Origin: JBMDXB01 sp048594885
GTDB lineage: Bacteria; Acidobacteriota; Vicinamibacteria; Vicinamibacterales; 2-12-FULL-66-21
Direction: 5' to 3'
Assembly (NCBI GenBank): GCA_048594885.1
Contig: JBMDXB010000121.1
Span: 1-64,000, forward strand
DNA: 64,000 nt
The position numbers were made by a program, and so were the translations under genes. Position 1 is the stretch's first letter; each line of letters opens with the position of its first letter. Below, in pieces: positions 1 through 7,955 of this stretch. The notes below the pieces were generated by a model that worked only from the letters and a program-made list of their open reading frames with translations, was not told the origin of the DNA and did not search any database.

Positions 1-4
1 ACCC

Positions 5-115
5 ATGACCAGGGACCCAGGACCAGGGACCCAGGACCAGGGACCCAGGACCAGGGACCCAGGACCAGGGACCCAGGACCAGGGACCCATGACCAGGGAC
101 CCGGGACGAGGGACC
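5..115. repeat. 14-bp (2 x 7 bp) tandem array, GACCAGGGACCC type
   Basis: Seven copies of a 14-bp unit (core GACCAGGGACCC, preceded by AT or AG) start at 5, 19, 33, 47, 61, 75 and 89. A degenerate eighth copy starts at 103. Each unit is two related heptamers (AGGACCA and GGGACCC). The array ends about 50 bp beyond the stop of the minus-strand regulator gene and may continue left of the window. Related heptamers reappear at 42516-42590. No protein-coding role is likely. Confidence 0.9.
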
Positions 116-164
116 GGCGTGCGCGCGCGATATACGCTGTACTCGCCATCCATACAGGCGTCCG

Positions 165-1547
165 TTATCGCGCGCGCACGCCGTATTTCCGCATCAGCGC
201 GTGGAAATTCGGGCGCAGCATGCCCGTTTCGCGGGCGGCGCGGCTCACGTTCCAGCCGCTGCGGCACAACGCGTCGAGGACGAAGCGCCGCTCCAGTTCG
301 CCACACAACTGCTGGTGCGTCGTCCGCTTCATGGCCTTCAGCTCCTCGTTCGTCCGCGGCACGGGCGCGGTTGGCTGCACGGCACGCGAGCGGATCTCCT
401 CCGGCAGGTGGTGCTCGCGTATCGTGTCGTCGTCCACGGTCACGACCAGCCGTTGAACCAGGTTCTTCAGCTCGCGGACGTTGCCGGGCCAGCCGTATGC
501 CACGAGCTTCTGTAGCGCCGGGGCCGAGAAGCGAACGGGGCCTCGGTTCGCCGCGGCGCGGAAGCGTCCGAGAAACGCGTGGAGCAGGGCCGGGATGTCC
601 GCACCGCGTTCGCGCAGCGGCGGGAGGTGTATGGGGACGACGTTGAGGCGGTAGTAGAGATCTTCCCTGAACGTTCCCGCGGAGACCATCCGCGACAGGT
701 CGCGATTCGTCGCGGCGATCAGACGGATGTCCACTCGGCGTGTGGACACGCCGCCGACCGGCTTGATCTCTCCCGATTCCAGCGCGCGTAGCAGCTTGCC
801 CTGGGTCTCGAGCGACACGCTCGAGACTTCATCGAGAAACAGCGTCCCGTGGTCGGCCGTCTCGAACAGGCCGGGCTTCGAGACGATCGCGCCCGTGAAC
901 GAGCCCTTGACGTGCCCGAACATCTCGCTCTCGAGCAGGCCGGGCGCGAGCGTCGAGCAGTCCAGCGACACCATCGGCTTGTCGCGGCGCCGGCTGAGGG
1001 TGTGCAGCGCCGTAGCGAGCAGCTCCTTACCGGTGCCGCTCTCACCGACGATCAGCACCGTCGCGTCGCTTGGCGCGACGTGCTTCACCAGCGCGTGGAC
1101 CTGCTGCATCGCAGGAGAATCACCGATCATCGCCGGCGCTGCGTTGCTGGCTGGCGGGACACTGCGCGCGCGTAGCCGCTCGAGCGCGGCCGTTGCGCAC
1201 GTGCGGAGCTCGTCGGGCGTGAACGGCTTCGGCAGATAGTCGAAGGCGCCGAGTTTGACGGCTCTCACCGCCGAATCGACGCTGGAGTACGCGGTGATGA
1301 CGACGAGCTCGAGATCGGCGCGCTGTTCGCGGATGGCGGCGACGAGATCGAGGCCGTCGGCATCGGGCAGCCGCCGGTCGACGAGCACGAGCTGATAGTC
1401 GCCGTGAATGGCGCGATCGCGCCCGGGCAGCCCGGCGCGCTCGACGTCCACACTGCAGCCGATCGTCTCGAGCGCGCGGCGGCACGATTCGAGGATGACG
1501 TCGTCGTCGTCGATGACGAGCACGCGAACGAGGCGGTCCTCGCGCAT
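165..1547 (-). CDS. Sigma-54-dependent response regulator (NtrC family)
   Basis: A cytoplasmic transcription activator of about 460 residues that would respond to phosphorylation by a sensor kinase and switch on sigma-54 promoters. The receiver domain (residues 6-120) has an acidic pocket DDDD at 13-16, the phospho-acceptor Asp57 in LVDRRLP, Thr85 and Lys107. The central AAA+ domain has Walker A GESGTGKE, the sigma-54 contact loop as GSFTGA (usual form GAFTGA) and Walker B LFLDEV. The C-terminal Fis-type helix-turn-helix contains SGWNVSRAARETGM. I chose the ATG at 1547, six residues before the first receiver strand. A TTG at 1616 would add 23 residues that do not look like receiver domain. 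No partner histidine kinase lies beside it, and the gene to its right is divergent. Confidence 0.93.
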   Translation of the reverse strand: MREDRLVRVLVIDDDDVILESCRRALETIGCSVDVERAGLPGRDRAIHGDYQLVLVDRRLPDADGLDLVAAIREQRADLELVVITAYSSVDSAVRAVKLGAFDYLPKPFTPDELRTCATAALERLRARSVPPASNAAPAMIGDSPAMQQVHALVKHVAPSDATVLIVGESGTGKELLATALHTLSRRRDKPMVSLDCSTLAPGLLESEMFGHVKGSFTGAIVSKPGLFETADHGTLFLDEVSSVSLETQGKLLRALESGEIKPVGGVSTRRVDIRLIAATNRDLSRMVSAGTFREDLYYRLNVVPIHLPPLRERGADIPALLHAFLGRFRAAANRGPVRFSAPALQKLVAYGWPGNVRELKNLVQRLVVTVDDDTIREHHLPEEIRSRAVQPTAPVPRTNEELKAMKRTTHQQLCGELERRFVLDALCRSGWNVSRAARETGMLRPNFHALMRKYGVRAR

Positions 1548-1719
1548 GGATCGGGCCCGGGTGCACGATCTGCAGACGCAAAGGAGGTGCCCGGTGGCGA
1601 CCGTCCGGGGTGCCAAAAGTCGCGCCGAACCGGTCTGTTCGCGATCCAGGATTCCGAAATGCCGTCGTTCGGCAGGCGGATTCTCGGCGGCCGTGCGGGA
1701 TTAAGATCGCCTTTGACGC

Positions 1720-2934
1720 ATGCGCCCGAACGCAGCCTTCAGCTCACGGACTGCCTTCGATCCCCGGGCGACGACGCGCACGGCCACACGAACGGCGCCG
1801 CGCCGCCGTCGAGAGGATCTGCTTGATGGCGGCCAGGTGATCGAGAGCCCCCACACGCACGTGCGCTTCCGGATCGAGCGGAAGCTCGGGGAGGGTGGGT
1901 TCGCGCAGGTCTTCCTGGCCACGCGGCTCGGCCGCTCCCAAACGGTTCCGCGCGAGGTGTGTGTCAAGGTCTCGACCCACGTCGAGGCGTGGGTGCGCGA
2001 GGCGTACTTCGGACTGCTGCTCGACGATCATCCGCGCGCGATTCGCGTCTACGACCGGTTTCCGATGATGTCCGGCGCAGGCCTCGTCTACGCGCTCGTC
2101 ATCGAGTGCGCGAAACACGGGGACCTGAGCGCGTTCCTGCGGCGAACGGACAAAGGATGGACCGAAGCGACGGCCCGGCGCGAGATCGCCGGAGTACTGG
2201 AGGTCCTGCGCAAGCTGCACCGCGGACAGCTGCTGCATCGGGACCTCACGCCGATGAACGTCTTCGTCTGCGACGACAGGCGATTGAAGCTCGGCGATTT
2301 CGGCATCGTCAGCCAGCAGAGCGACAGCCGCGGCGTCACGGCGCGCACGATGAACCTCATGACCGCGCCCAGTGAGTTGATCGACCGCGCCGCGCCGAAG
2401 TGGCAGGCGCGCGACGACGTGTACCAGGTCGGGCAGCTGCTGGCGATGCTCGTCAAGGGAGACGCGCGCGCGCGGATCGGCACCGGCGACGTCCGCCATC
2501 TGCGATGCAGCGATCACCTGAAAGAGATCATCTACCGCTGCATCGGCGAGCGGCGGAAGCGCTACGAGAGCGCGGACGAGATGATCGACGCGCTGCGTAC
2601 GCCGCCTCCACGGTTGAAGTCCGGCGTGCTTCGAACGCTGAAGAGGGTCCACCTTGCGTTCACCGGAATCCTGAGCAGGCCAAGGCGCGACGCAATCCGT
2701 GCCGCCCGCCGCGCCGGCGCGATCATCCACGGCGGACCGTCGGCCAGGACAACCGTCGTGGTGCGCGGGCGTCCCAATCCGCTGCAGGCGGCTGGGAAGG
2801 ACGGCGGCTTGAAGCTGATGGAGATCAAGCGGCTGCGCGCGAAAGGGCACCGGATCACGCTGCTGAACGACGCGCAGTTCTGGAAGCTGGCGAATCTCCG
2901 TGCGAAGCCGTTGCAGAAGTCCCGCCGGTTGTGA
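1720..2934 (+). CDS. Serine/threonine protein kinase with C-terminal BRCT-like domain
   Basis: A 404-residue protein with an N-terminal Hanks-type kinase fold: glycine loop GEGGFAQV near residue 57, ATP lysine in VCVKVS, catalytic loop HRDLTPMNV and metal-binding DFG. The activation-segment motif is APSEL rather than the usual SPE. After the kinase, residues about 310-392 read like a BRCT domain: AFTGILSRPR, then a GA turn, SARTTVVV, a lysine helix and a terminal FWKL, the spacing seen in DNA ligase LigA and RFC1. There is no membrane segment, so it should be cytosolic. The first ~40 residues are Arg/Thr-rich and may be untranslated; GTG at 1837 is an alternative start. Its stop overlaps a GTG start of the next gene. 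The substrate is unknown, and the BRCT call rests on pattern only. Confidence 0.82.
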   Translation: MRPNAAFSSRTAFDPRATTRTATRTAPRRRREDLLDGGQVIESPHTHVRFRIERKLGEGGFAQVFLATRLGRSQTVPREVCVKVSTHVEAWVREAYFGLLLDDHPRAIRVYDRFPMMSGAGLVYALVIECAKHGDLSAFLRRTDKGWTEATARREIAGVLEVLRKLHRGQLLHRDLTPMNVFVCDDRRLKLGDFGIVSQQSDSRGVTARTMNLMTAPSELIDRAAPKWQARDDVYQVGQLLAMLVKGDARARIGTGDVRHLRCSDHLKEIIYRCIGERRKRYESADEMIDALRTPPPRLKSGVLRTLKRVHLAFTGILSRPRRDAIRAARRAGAIIHGGPSARTTVVVRGRPNPLQAAGKDGGLKLMEIKRLRAKGHRITLLNDAQFWKLANLRAKPLQKSRRL

Positions 2935-3500
2935 AGAATCATGGCGTGGACACGTCAATCCTGATTATCACCGGCGACGCCGGTGAGAGCTACGAATGCC
3001 TGTATGCGCGGCATCGCCTGCTGGAGGCGGGGCTCGCGCCGGTTATCGCCGCGCCAAGCCGGCGACGGCTGCACCTGGTGATGCACGATTTCGAGGAAGG
3101 ATGGGATACCTACGTCGAGCGGCAGGGCTACGGCGCGGAGGCGGACGTCGCCCTAGACGAGGTGCGCGTCGAGGACTACCAGGCCGTGTTGATCCTCGGC
3201 GGCCGCGCGCCGGAGTATCTGCGCCACGACCCGCGCGTCCAGGATCTCGTACGCGCGTTCGATCGGCAGCAGAAGTGGATCTTCAGCATCTGCCACGGCA
3301 TCCAGATCCTCGCGGCGGTCGGGTTGCTGCAGGGCAAGCGCGTCACCGCCTATGCACACTGCCGCTGTGAGATCGAGGCGGCCGGCGGATGCTACATCGC
3401 CGGCGATCAGGCGGTGCGAGACGGCCGCCTGGTGACCGCGCAAACCTGGCAATCGCATCCCGAGTTCTATCGACTCGTGTTCGACTGCCTCGGCCGCTGA
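2931..3500 (+). CDS. DJ-1/PfpI family protein
   Basis: About 189 residues with the flavodoxin-like DJ-1/PfpI/class-I amidotransferase fold. It starts with a strand and loop, ILIITGDAGESYE, carries an upstream acidic segment FEEGWDTY, and has the nucleophile elbow SICHGIQILAA with the conserved cysteine and adjacent histidine. Family members are deglycases, stress chaperones or intracellular peptidases; the sequence does not decide which. The GTG at 2931 overlaps the kinase stop codon (GTGA), suggesting translational coupling. A second GTG at 2946 is equally possible. The following hydrolase starts 17 bp later, so the three genes may form one transcript. Confidence 0.88.
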   Translation: MKNHGVDTSILIITGDAGESYECLYARHRLLEAGLAPVIAAPSRRRLHLVMHDFEEGWDTYVERQGYGAEADVALDEVRVEDYQAVLILGGRAPEYLRHDPRVQDLVRAFDRQQKWIFSICHGIQILAAVGLLQGKRVTAYAHCRCEIEAAGGCYIAGDQAVRDGRLVTAQTWQSHPEFYRLVFDCLGR

Positions 3501-3517
3501 AGACGTCCGTTGGCGCG

Positions 3518-4360
3518 ATGTCATCGGACACACGGACGCAGTGCGGTTTTGTCGAGATTGGAACGGCGCGGCTGTACGCTGAGGCTTGGGGTTCGCCAGG
3601 GGCTCCGGCGCTGCTCTGCCTCCACGGGCTCGGTGGCGGCACGCATTTCTTCGGCGCGCTCGGCGCACACCTCGCGGGTCAATGCCGGACGATCGCGATC
3701 GACCTACCCGGTTCCGGGCTGAGCCCGCGGTTCGCCGGGCCGCTGCCCGCCTTTTCGTTCGACACCGTGGCCGATCTCCTCATCGACTTCGCCCGCACCG
3801 AGCTCGCGCGCGCACCGGCCGTGTGTGTGCTCGGCCACTCGATGGGCGCGATCCTCGCCCTCGAAATGGTCCGGCGAGCTCAGGAGCTTGCCGCCGGTCT
3901 CATCGTCGTCGGCGGACTGCCCGAAGCACCACCGTCGGCTCGCAGCCGCATCCGCGATCGAATGGCGCACATCGCCGAGAGAGGGATCGCGGCGGTGAGC
4001 GCCGACGCCGCGGCGGCGAACTTCTCGAATCGATCGCAAATGGAACGTCCAGAGCTGACGGCGTGCTTCGCGAAGCTGTTTGCCGGCCAGGATGCCGCCT
4101 CCTATACGGACACGGCCACGGCGCTCGTGGCGTGGACCGCACGCGAGCTGCCGTCGCTCGATCGCGTGTCGTGCCTCGTCGTCACGGGCGAAGAGGATCG
4201 CTATGCGCCGCCCGATGCGATCCGGGCGTTCGCCCGGACGCTTCCGGCCGGGACCCGAGTCGAGATCATGCGCGACTGCGGCCACCTGCCGTTTCTCGAG
4301 CGGCCCGCCGCGTTCGGCGCGATTGTTTCCGCGTTCCTTCGCGAGTCCCGAGGAACCTGA
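3518..4360 (+). CDS. Alpha/beta-fold hydrolase
   Basis: A 280-residue alpha/beta hydrolase. The oxyanion-hole motif is LCLHGLGGG, the nucleophile elbow is GHSMGAIL with Ser as nucleophile, the acid residue is in EEDRYAPPDAI, and the terminal histidine is in CGHLPFLERP. All three catalytic residues are therefore present. The cap region (residues ~140-200) is helical. The family includes esterases, lipases, dehalogenases and C-C hydrolases; the substrate cannot be predicted. The start ATG 3518 follows the DJ-1-like gene by 17 bp. A hairpin just downstream (4371-4407) separates it from the convergent small gene. Confidence 0.9.
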   Translation: MSSDTRTQCGFVEIGTARLYAEAWGSPGAPALLCLHGLGGGTHFFGALGAHLAGQCRTIAIDLPGSGLSPRFAGPLPAFSFDTVADLLIDFARTELARAPAVCVLGHSMGAILALEMVRRAQELAAGLIVVGGLPEAPPSARSRIRDRMAHIAERGIAAVSADAAAANFSNRSQMERPELTACFAKLFAGQDAASYTDTATALVAWTARELPSLDRVSCLVVTGEEDRYAPPDAIRAFARTLPAGTRVEIMRDCGHLPFLERPAAFGAIVSAFLRESRGT

Positions 4361-4370
4361 GCACCGGCTC

Positions 4371-4407
4371 CGTCGTCTCTCCTGGACAGGTTAGGAGAGC
4401 GGCGACG
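4371..4407. terminator. Hairpin between convergent genes
   Basis: CGTCG-T-CTCTCCT is followed by a 9-nt loop, then AGGAGAG-CG-CGACG. This gives a 7-bp plus 5-bp stem interrupted by a small bulge. It lies between the 3' ends of two convergent genes and could act as a bidirectional terminator, although no T-tract follows it. Confidence 0.45.
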
Positions 4408-4422
4408 AGCGCAATCACGAGG

Positions 4423-4785
4423 TCAATCAGGATCGTCTCGTTTCATCCCGACGCCCCTGAGCGCCGCGCGGCCGATCTTCAACAGGATGCCGACCGCAAC
4501 CACCACGAGAAGCCACCCGCCCATCGCCACACCAAGGCATCCAGCGGAGTCCGGGTCAGTACCGACTGTCTCGCACATGAACCTGGCGAGATTGCCCCGA
4601 TGGTAGCCGGGCTTCGTGTCGGGAATTCGGCTTAGGACGAAGATCAGGAATGCCAGGAGCGCCGCGGCGCCAAGCGCCTGCGCCCCCAGGGAGGCCTGCT
4701 TGCGGCTGGGGCGATGCCGCGGCTTCTGGTGCTCCCCGTCAGGAGTCCATTCCCACAGCACGAGTTTGTTCCTGCGCCGCTTCAT
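4423..4785 (-). CDS. Small two-helix membrane protein, unknown function
   Basis: About 120 residues, not matched to a family. The basic N-terminus (MKRRRNK) is followed by a hydrophilic stretch, a hydrophobic helix AALLAFLIFVLSRI, a short loop with two cysteines (FMCETVG... AGCLG), and a second helix GGWLLVVVAVGILLKI. The C-terminus is charged. This pattern fits a small inner-membrane protein with both ends in the cytoplasm. The start is taken at ATG 4785; an ATG seven codons upstream (4806) is also possible. Convergent with the hydrolase gene and divergent from the acetyltransferase gene. The two hydrophobic segments support a real gene, but expression is not proven. Confidence 0.55.
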   Translation of the reverse strand: MKRRRNKLVLWEWTPDGEHQKPRHRPSRKQASLGAQALGAAALLAFLIFVLSRIPDTKPGYHRGNLARFMCETVGTDPDSAGCLGVAMGGWLLVVVAVGILLKIGRAALRGVGMKRDDPD

Positions 4786-4864
4786 CGGGATGCGACGGTA
4801 ACACAATCCGGCGTTTCATCGCGTTCAGGATTGGCGTGAGCGATCTGGCCTAGAATCGCCGCGG

Positions 4865-5731
4865 ATGCACGTCACGCGGCCGCCAGCTTCGAGCGGCTTC
4901 GGCCCTATACACGAACGCTATCTGCGCCTGCACGGATTCGACGAGCGGCCGGCCGGCCTCTCCGGCCTGCGCGCCCTCGTGGATCGCCATCTGTGCCGCG
5001 TGCCCTTCGAGAACGTGTCGAAGCTTCTGCTCGTCGCGCGCGAGGGCCGCGGCCGCGTCACGGCGTTGGAGGAGTTCCTCGACGGGATCGAGCGTTTCGA
5101 TCTCGGCGGGACGTGCTACACGAGCAACCCGTTCTTCGCGGAGCTGCTCCGTGCGCTCGGCTACGATGCGGCGCTGTACGCCGCCGACATGGACGAGCCA
5201 GACGTGCACACGTCCATCCGCGTCCGGCTCGACGGGCGCGACTGGCACGTCGACGTCGGCTACGCCGGCCCGTTTCGGCAGCCCATGCCCCTCGACGCGC
5301 TGCCGCACGAGATTGCCTGGGGGAACGATCGGTACCACCTCGACGCGCGCACCGGCGGACACACCATGACCGTCTTCACGAACGGTGCGCGCCGGCACGG
5401 GTACTTCGTCCACCCGCCCGCGCGTGACGCGTCGTTCTTCGGCGCGACCATCCTCCGATCGTTCGAGCCCGGCCGCACGTTCATGCGGTGCCTGCGCATC
5501 ACGCGCTACTTCGAGGATCGTTCGATCGAGCTCCGCAACCGCCGGCTCTTACGGGTCGGTCCTGGCGGCGTGCGCGAAAGCACCGTCGATTCGATGTCAG
5601 AGCTGCGGCGCGCGATCGACGAGGAGTTCGAGCTGCCGCGATGTCCGATCGAGGAGGCCGTCGAGTCGCTCGAGCGCATCAATGCGAAGCCGCTATTCGG
5701 AACGGCGCCGTGGCACGATGCTACGGATTGA
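4865..5731 (+). CDS. nat: Arylamine N-acetyltransferase family protein
   Basis: A 288-residue NAT-family enzyme that would move an acetyl or other acyl group from CoA to an arylamine or related amine. The catalytic triad is visible with normal spacing: Cys84 in GGTCYTSN, His115 in DVHTSI and Asp130 in HVDVGYAGPF. The N-terminal motif VPFENVSKLL (around residue 45) is the typical PFEN signature. Length is slightly above the usual 260-280. Cytosolic. Some NAT homologues instead act as amide synthases in polyketide clusters, but no such cluster is adjacent. The small exported protein downstream begins 11 bp after the stop with a perfect Shine-Dalgarno sequence. Confidence 0.93.
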   Translation: MHVTRPPASSGFGPIHERYLRLHGFDERPAGLSGLRALVDRHLCRVPFENVSKLLLVAREGRGRVTALEEFLDGIERFDLGGTCYTSNPFFAELLRALGYDAALYAADMDEPDVHTSIRVRLDGRDWHVDVGYAGPFRQPMPLDALPHEIAWGNDRYHLDARTGGHTMTVFTNGARRHGYFVHPPARDASFFGATILRSFEPGRTFMRCLRITRYFEDRSIELRNRRLLRVGPGGVRESTVDSMSELRRAIDEEFELPRCPIEEAVESLERINAKPLFGTAPWHDATD

Positions 5732-5742
5732 CAGGAGGCCAT

Positions 5743-6183
5743 ATGACTCTTCTCGTGACATTGGTGATGGTGTTGCTGGCGGCATCCGCCGCCGAAATAG
5801 CGTCGGCCGTCGTTCAGGCTCCGGGATCACCCGTGCAGGTCGGCCGCGCCAAGGTCTTCAACCTCGTAGCGGACGAACCCGCCGTCCTGTTCTATGCGGC
5901 CACGAATCTCACCGATCAGGATCTCGAGGAGTTCACCATCGTCGCCTTCATCTTCGACGAGAACGGCACGCTGAAGGCGAGACAGACGGCTCCTGGCCGT
6001 CGCGAGCTCGAGAGACGTAGCACGAAATTCTCGACCATGGTGCTCGATGGATTCCCCGTGACCGCGACGAGCCGCATCGTATTCGGCGTGAACCAGGCGC
6101 TGCCCGCCGGCTCGGACAAGTGGTGGCACACCGAGCTGGAAGAAGCGGCCAAGGCGGCGGTGAAGGGATTGAAGCAGCCGTGA
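5743..6183 (+). CDS. Small exported protein, unknown function
   Basis: A 146-residue protein that I do not recognise. A hydrophobic N-terminal segment (TLLVTLVMVLLAASAAE) looks like a signal peptide, so the mature part should be periplasmic or secreted. The rest alternates beta-strand and polar residues (VQVGRAKVFNLV, FTIVAFIFDENGTL) and may form a small beta-sandwich. The start ATG 5743 is well supported by AGGAGG 5 bp upstream. It follows the NAT gene closely and converges on the SpoIID-domain gene. Confidence 0.75.
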   Translation: MTLLVTLVMVLLAASAAEIASAVVQAPGSPVQVGRAKVFNLVADEPAVLFYAATNLTDQDLEEFTIVAFIFDENGTLKARQTAPGRRELERRSTKFSTMVLDGFPVTATSRIVFGVNQALPAGSDKWWHTELEEAAKAAVKGLKQP

Positions 6184-6211
6184 TCGGGTCGCCCGAAGCG
6201 CGCCGCGGCGA

Positions 6212-7915
6212 TCAATACAGCTTCAGCAGCTCGATGCCCGAGTAGTACTTCTTCAGGATCTCGTCGTGCGTCGCGCCCGCCAGCGCCATCCCGTATGCGC
6301 CCACCTGGCACATCCCGACGCCGTGCCCCCAGCCGCGTCCGAAGAACGTCGCGCCGATGACCGCGCCGCCAGCGTTGCGCTCGATGTCGTAGGAGAAGAG
6401 GCTGTCGCGCAGGGAGAGCAGCGTGCGCAGTCGCAATGCCGGAACCGCGCGGCGGCCCGATGTGCCGACGATCTCGGTATTCAGGAGCCGTTCGGATGCG
6501 CCGCGCTGGAGCACGCGCATGTCGGCGAACTCGCCGATCGCCAGCGGCCGGAACGCCGCGTCGAGCTCCGCTTTGGTCTTGTGCACCTGCCAGAGGGCGA
6601 GGCGCGAATAGCGGTCTGCGGCGGGATTGGCGAAGTTGATGCGGTAGACGAGCATCGGGATGGTGTCCGCTTCCGCGCGGAAGTCCACGAGCTCGCCGCC
6701 GATCCACGATCCTTTTCGCAGCGGCAGCCGGCTGTCCCCGACGCGGTGGTAGATGAGCGCGCCTGGAGCGAGCGTGAACTCCTTCAACTGCCCGCCGACG
6801 AGCAGCCGCATCTTGCCGGCGTCGAATGATACGAGTACTCCCTGCTGCCACTCGAAGGCGGATTTCTTGTCGATCAGGCGGAAGAGCAGCTCCCTCCTCG
6901 CCGTCACTTCACCGGCGGTCAGCAGTCCCTGCTCCCGCACGAACGACAGGTCCGACGCGGTTCGCACCTCGGGGTAAAAGGTCCGCCGGATGAACGCCGC
7001 CAGCGCCGCCGCGCTCGCGGCTTTCGGTTCGCCGCGCACCGGAAGTCCCATGAAACGCGCGGCGTCGCTATAGGTCTTCACGCGCGCCACCGCCAACACC
7101 CCGTCCTTCCAGTTCGGGATCATCCGCGACGTCGCGAACGGCAGCGGCGGGTGCTTGTACTCGCACGTCGTGGAGACGAGGTACGGCACCTTCTCGTTGA
7201 AGATCTGCCCGGCGTCCTCGGTGCGTCCGCCGCAGGTGGAGCTGTAGAGAGCGTTAATCGGTTTCCCGCCGTAGGCGGCGACCACGCCGCGCGTTTCCAC
7301 GATCGCCTGCGTCGCGAGCGGGTGTTCCGTGAGCGTTCCGAAGTAGACCTGGCAGGCGTCGGTCGCGCAGATGTCGTAGCCCTCCTTCTCGTACTGCCCC
7401 CGGTTGCGAACGATGTAAGTGCGCGCCGCCACTGCCTGCGCCTTGAGCGCCTCGAGCTGGCCGAACGCGGTGGGGTTGAGCTCGTTTGGAACGACGCCGC
7501 GCAGGTAGGTTTCGAGCGGCAGTTCGTTGACGACGGTGAGGGTGCGGCGGCTGTTGGCGAAGATCTCGAGGGCGCCTCGATACGCGCGCGTGTCGATCTC
7601 GAGCGGTGCGGCTGGCGGCTCGATGCGCACACGCGCCCCGGCCGGCATTACGACGACCGCGCCGTCGTCAAGGGTCACGGTGATACGGTGCTGCAGGTCA
7701 GACGTCGCGACCGGACCGCTCCTGTTGGGATCGACGGCCAGCGCGGACGCGAACGCGGCAGATCGTGTCGTGCGCCCCGCTACGGGGAACGTTTCGGCCG
7801 ACCGCACGGTGATGGAGGCGGTGTCCTGCGTGAGGCCGATCCGGACAGCGGGCTCGCCGGCGGGTTGCTGTGCAACGGGGACCAGCAGCAGGACGCTGAG
7901 GAGGAACCAGCGCAT
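6212..7915 (-). CDS. Exported SpoIID/LytB-domain protein
   Basis: A 567-residue protein with a signal peptide (MRWFLLSVLLLVPVAQQ) and a SpoIID/LytB domain. The family hallmark is clear at LPLETYLRGVVPNELNP followed by EALKAQAVAARTY. Downstream are the conserved CQVYFG and ALYSSTCGGRTEDA segments. In Bacillus, SpoIID is a lytic transglycosylase acting on denuded glycans, and LytB modulates an amidase. In non-sporulating Gram-negative bacteria these proteins are thought to remodel peptidoglycan. The C-terminal half is an extra beta-rich region ending in GWGHGVGMCQVGAYGMA, the last block of the family. Probably periplasmic. Confidence 0.92.
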   Translation of the reverse strand: MRWFLLSVLLLVPVAQQPAGEPAVRIGLTQDTASITVRSAETFPVAGRTTRSAAFASALAVDPNRSGPVATSDLQHRITVTLDDGAVVVMPAGARVRIEPPAAPLEIDTRAYRGALEIFANSRRTLTVVNELPLETYLRGVVPNELNPTAFGQLEALKAQAVAARTYIVRNRGQYEKEGYDICATDACQVYFGTLTEHPLATQAIVETRGVVAAYGGKPINALYSSTCGGRTEDAGQIFNEKVPYLVSTTCEYKHPPLPFATSRMIPNWKDGVLAVARVKTYSDAARFMGLPVRGEPKAASAAALAAFIRRTFYPEVRTASDLSFVREQGLLTAGEVTARRELLFRLIDKKSAFEWQQGVLVSFDAGKMRLLVGGQLKEFTLAPGALIYHRVGDSRLPLRKGSWIGGELVDFRAEADTIPMLVYRINFANPAADRYSRLALWQVHKTKAELDAAFRPLAIGEFADMRVLQRGASERLLNTEIVGTSGRRAVPALRLRTLLSLRDSLFSYDIERNAGGAVIGATFFGRGWGHGVGMCQVGAYGMALAGATHDEILKKYYSGIELLKLY

Positions 7916-7955
7916 ACCGTATCGTACTCGACAGCTCCATCGGCCGGTGCGCGTG

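Noticed and set aside
1744..2958. A 404-codon open frame on the minus strand across the kinase-BRCT gene
   Set aside because: It is the mirror of a gene with intact kinase motifs in a GC-rich genome; no motif, Shine-Dalgarno site or domain is visible in the antisense frame.
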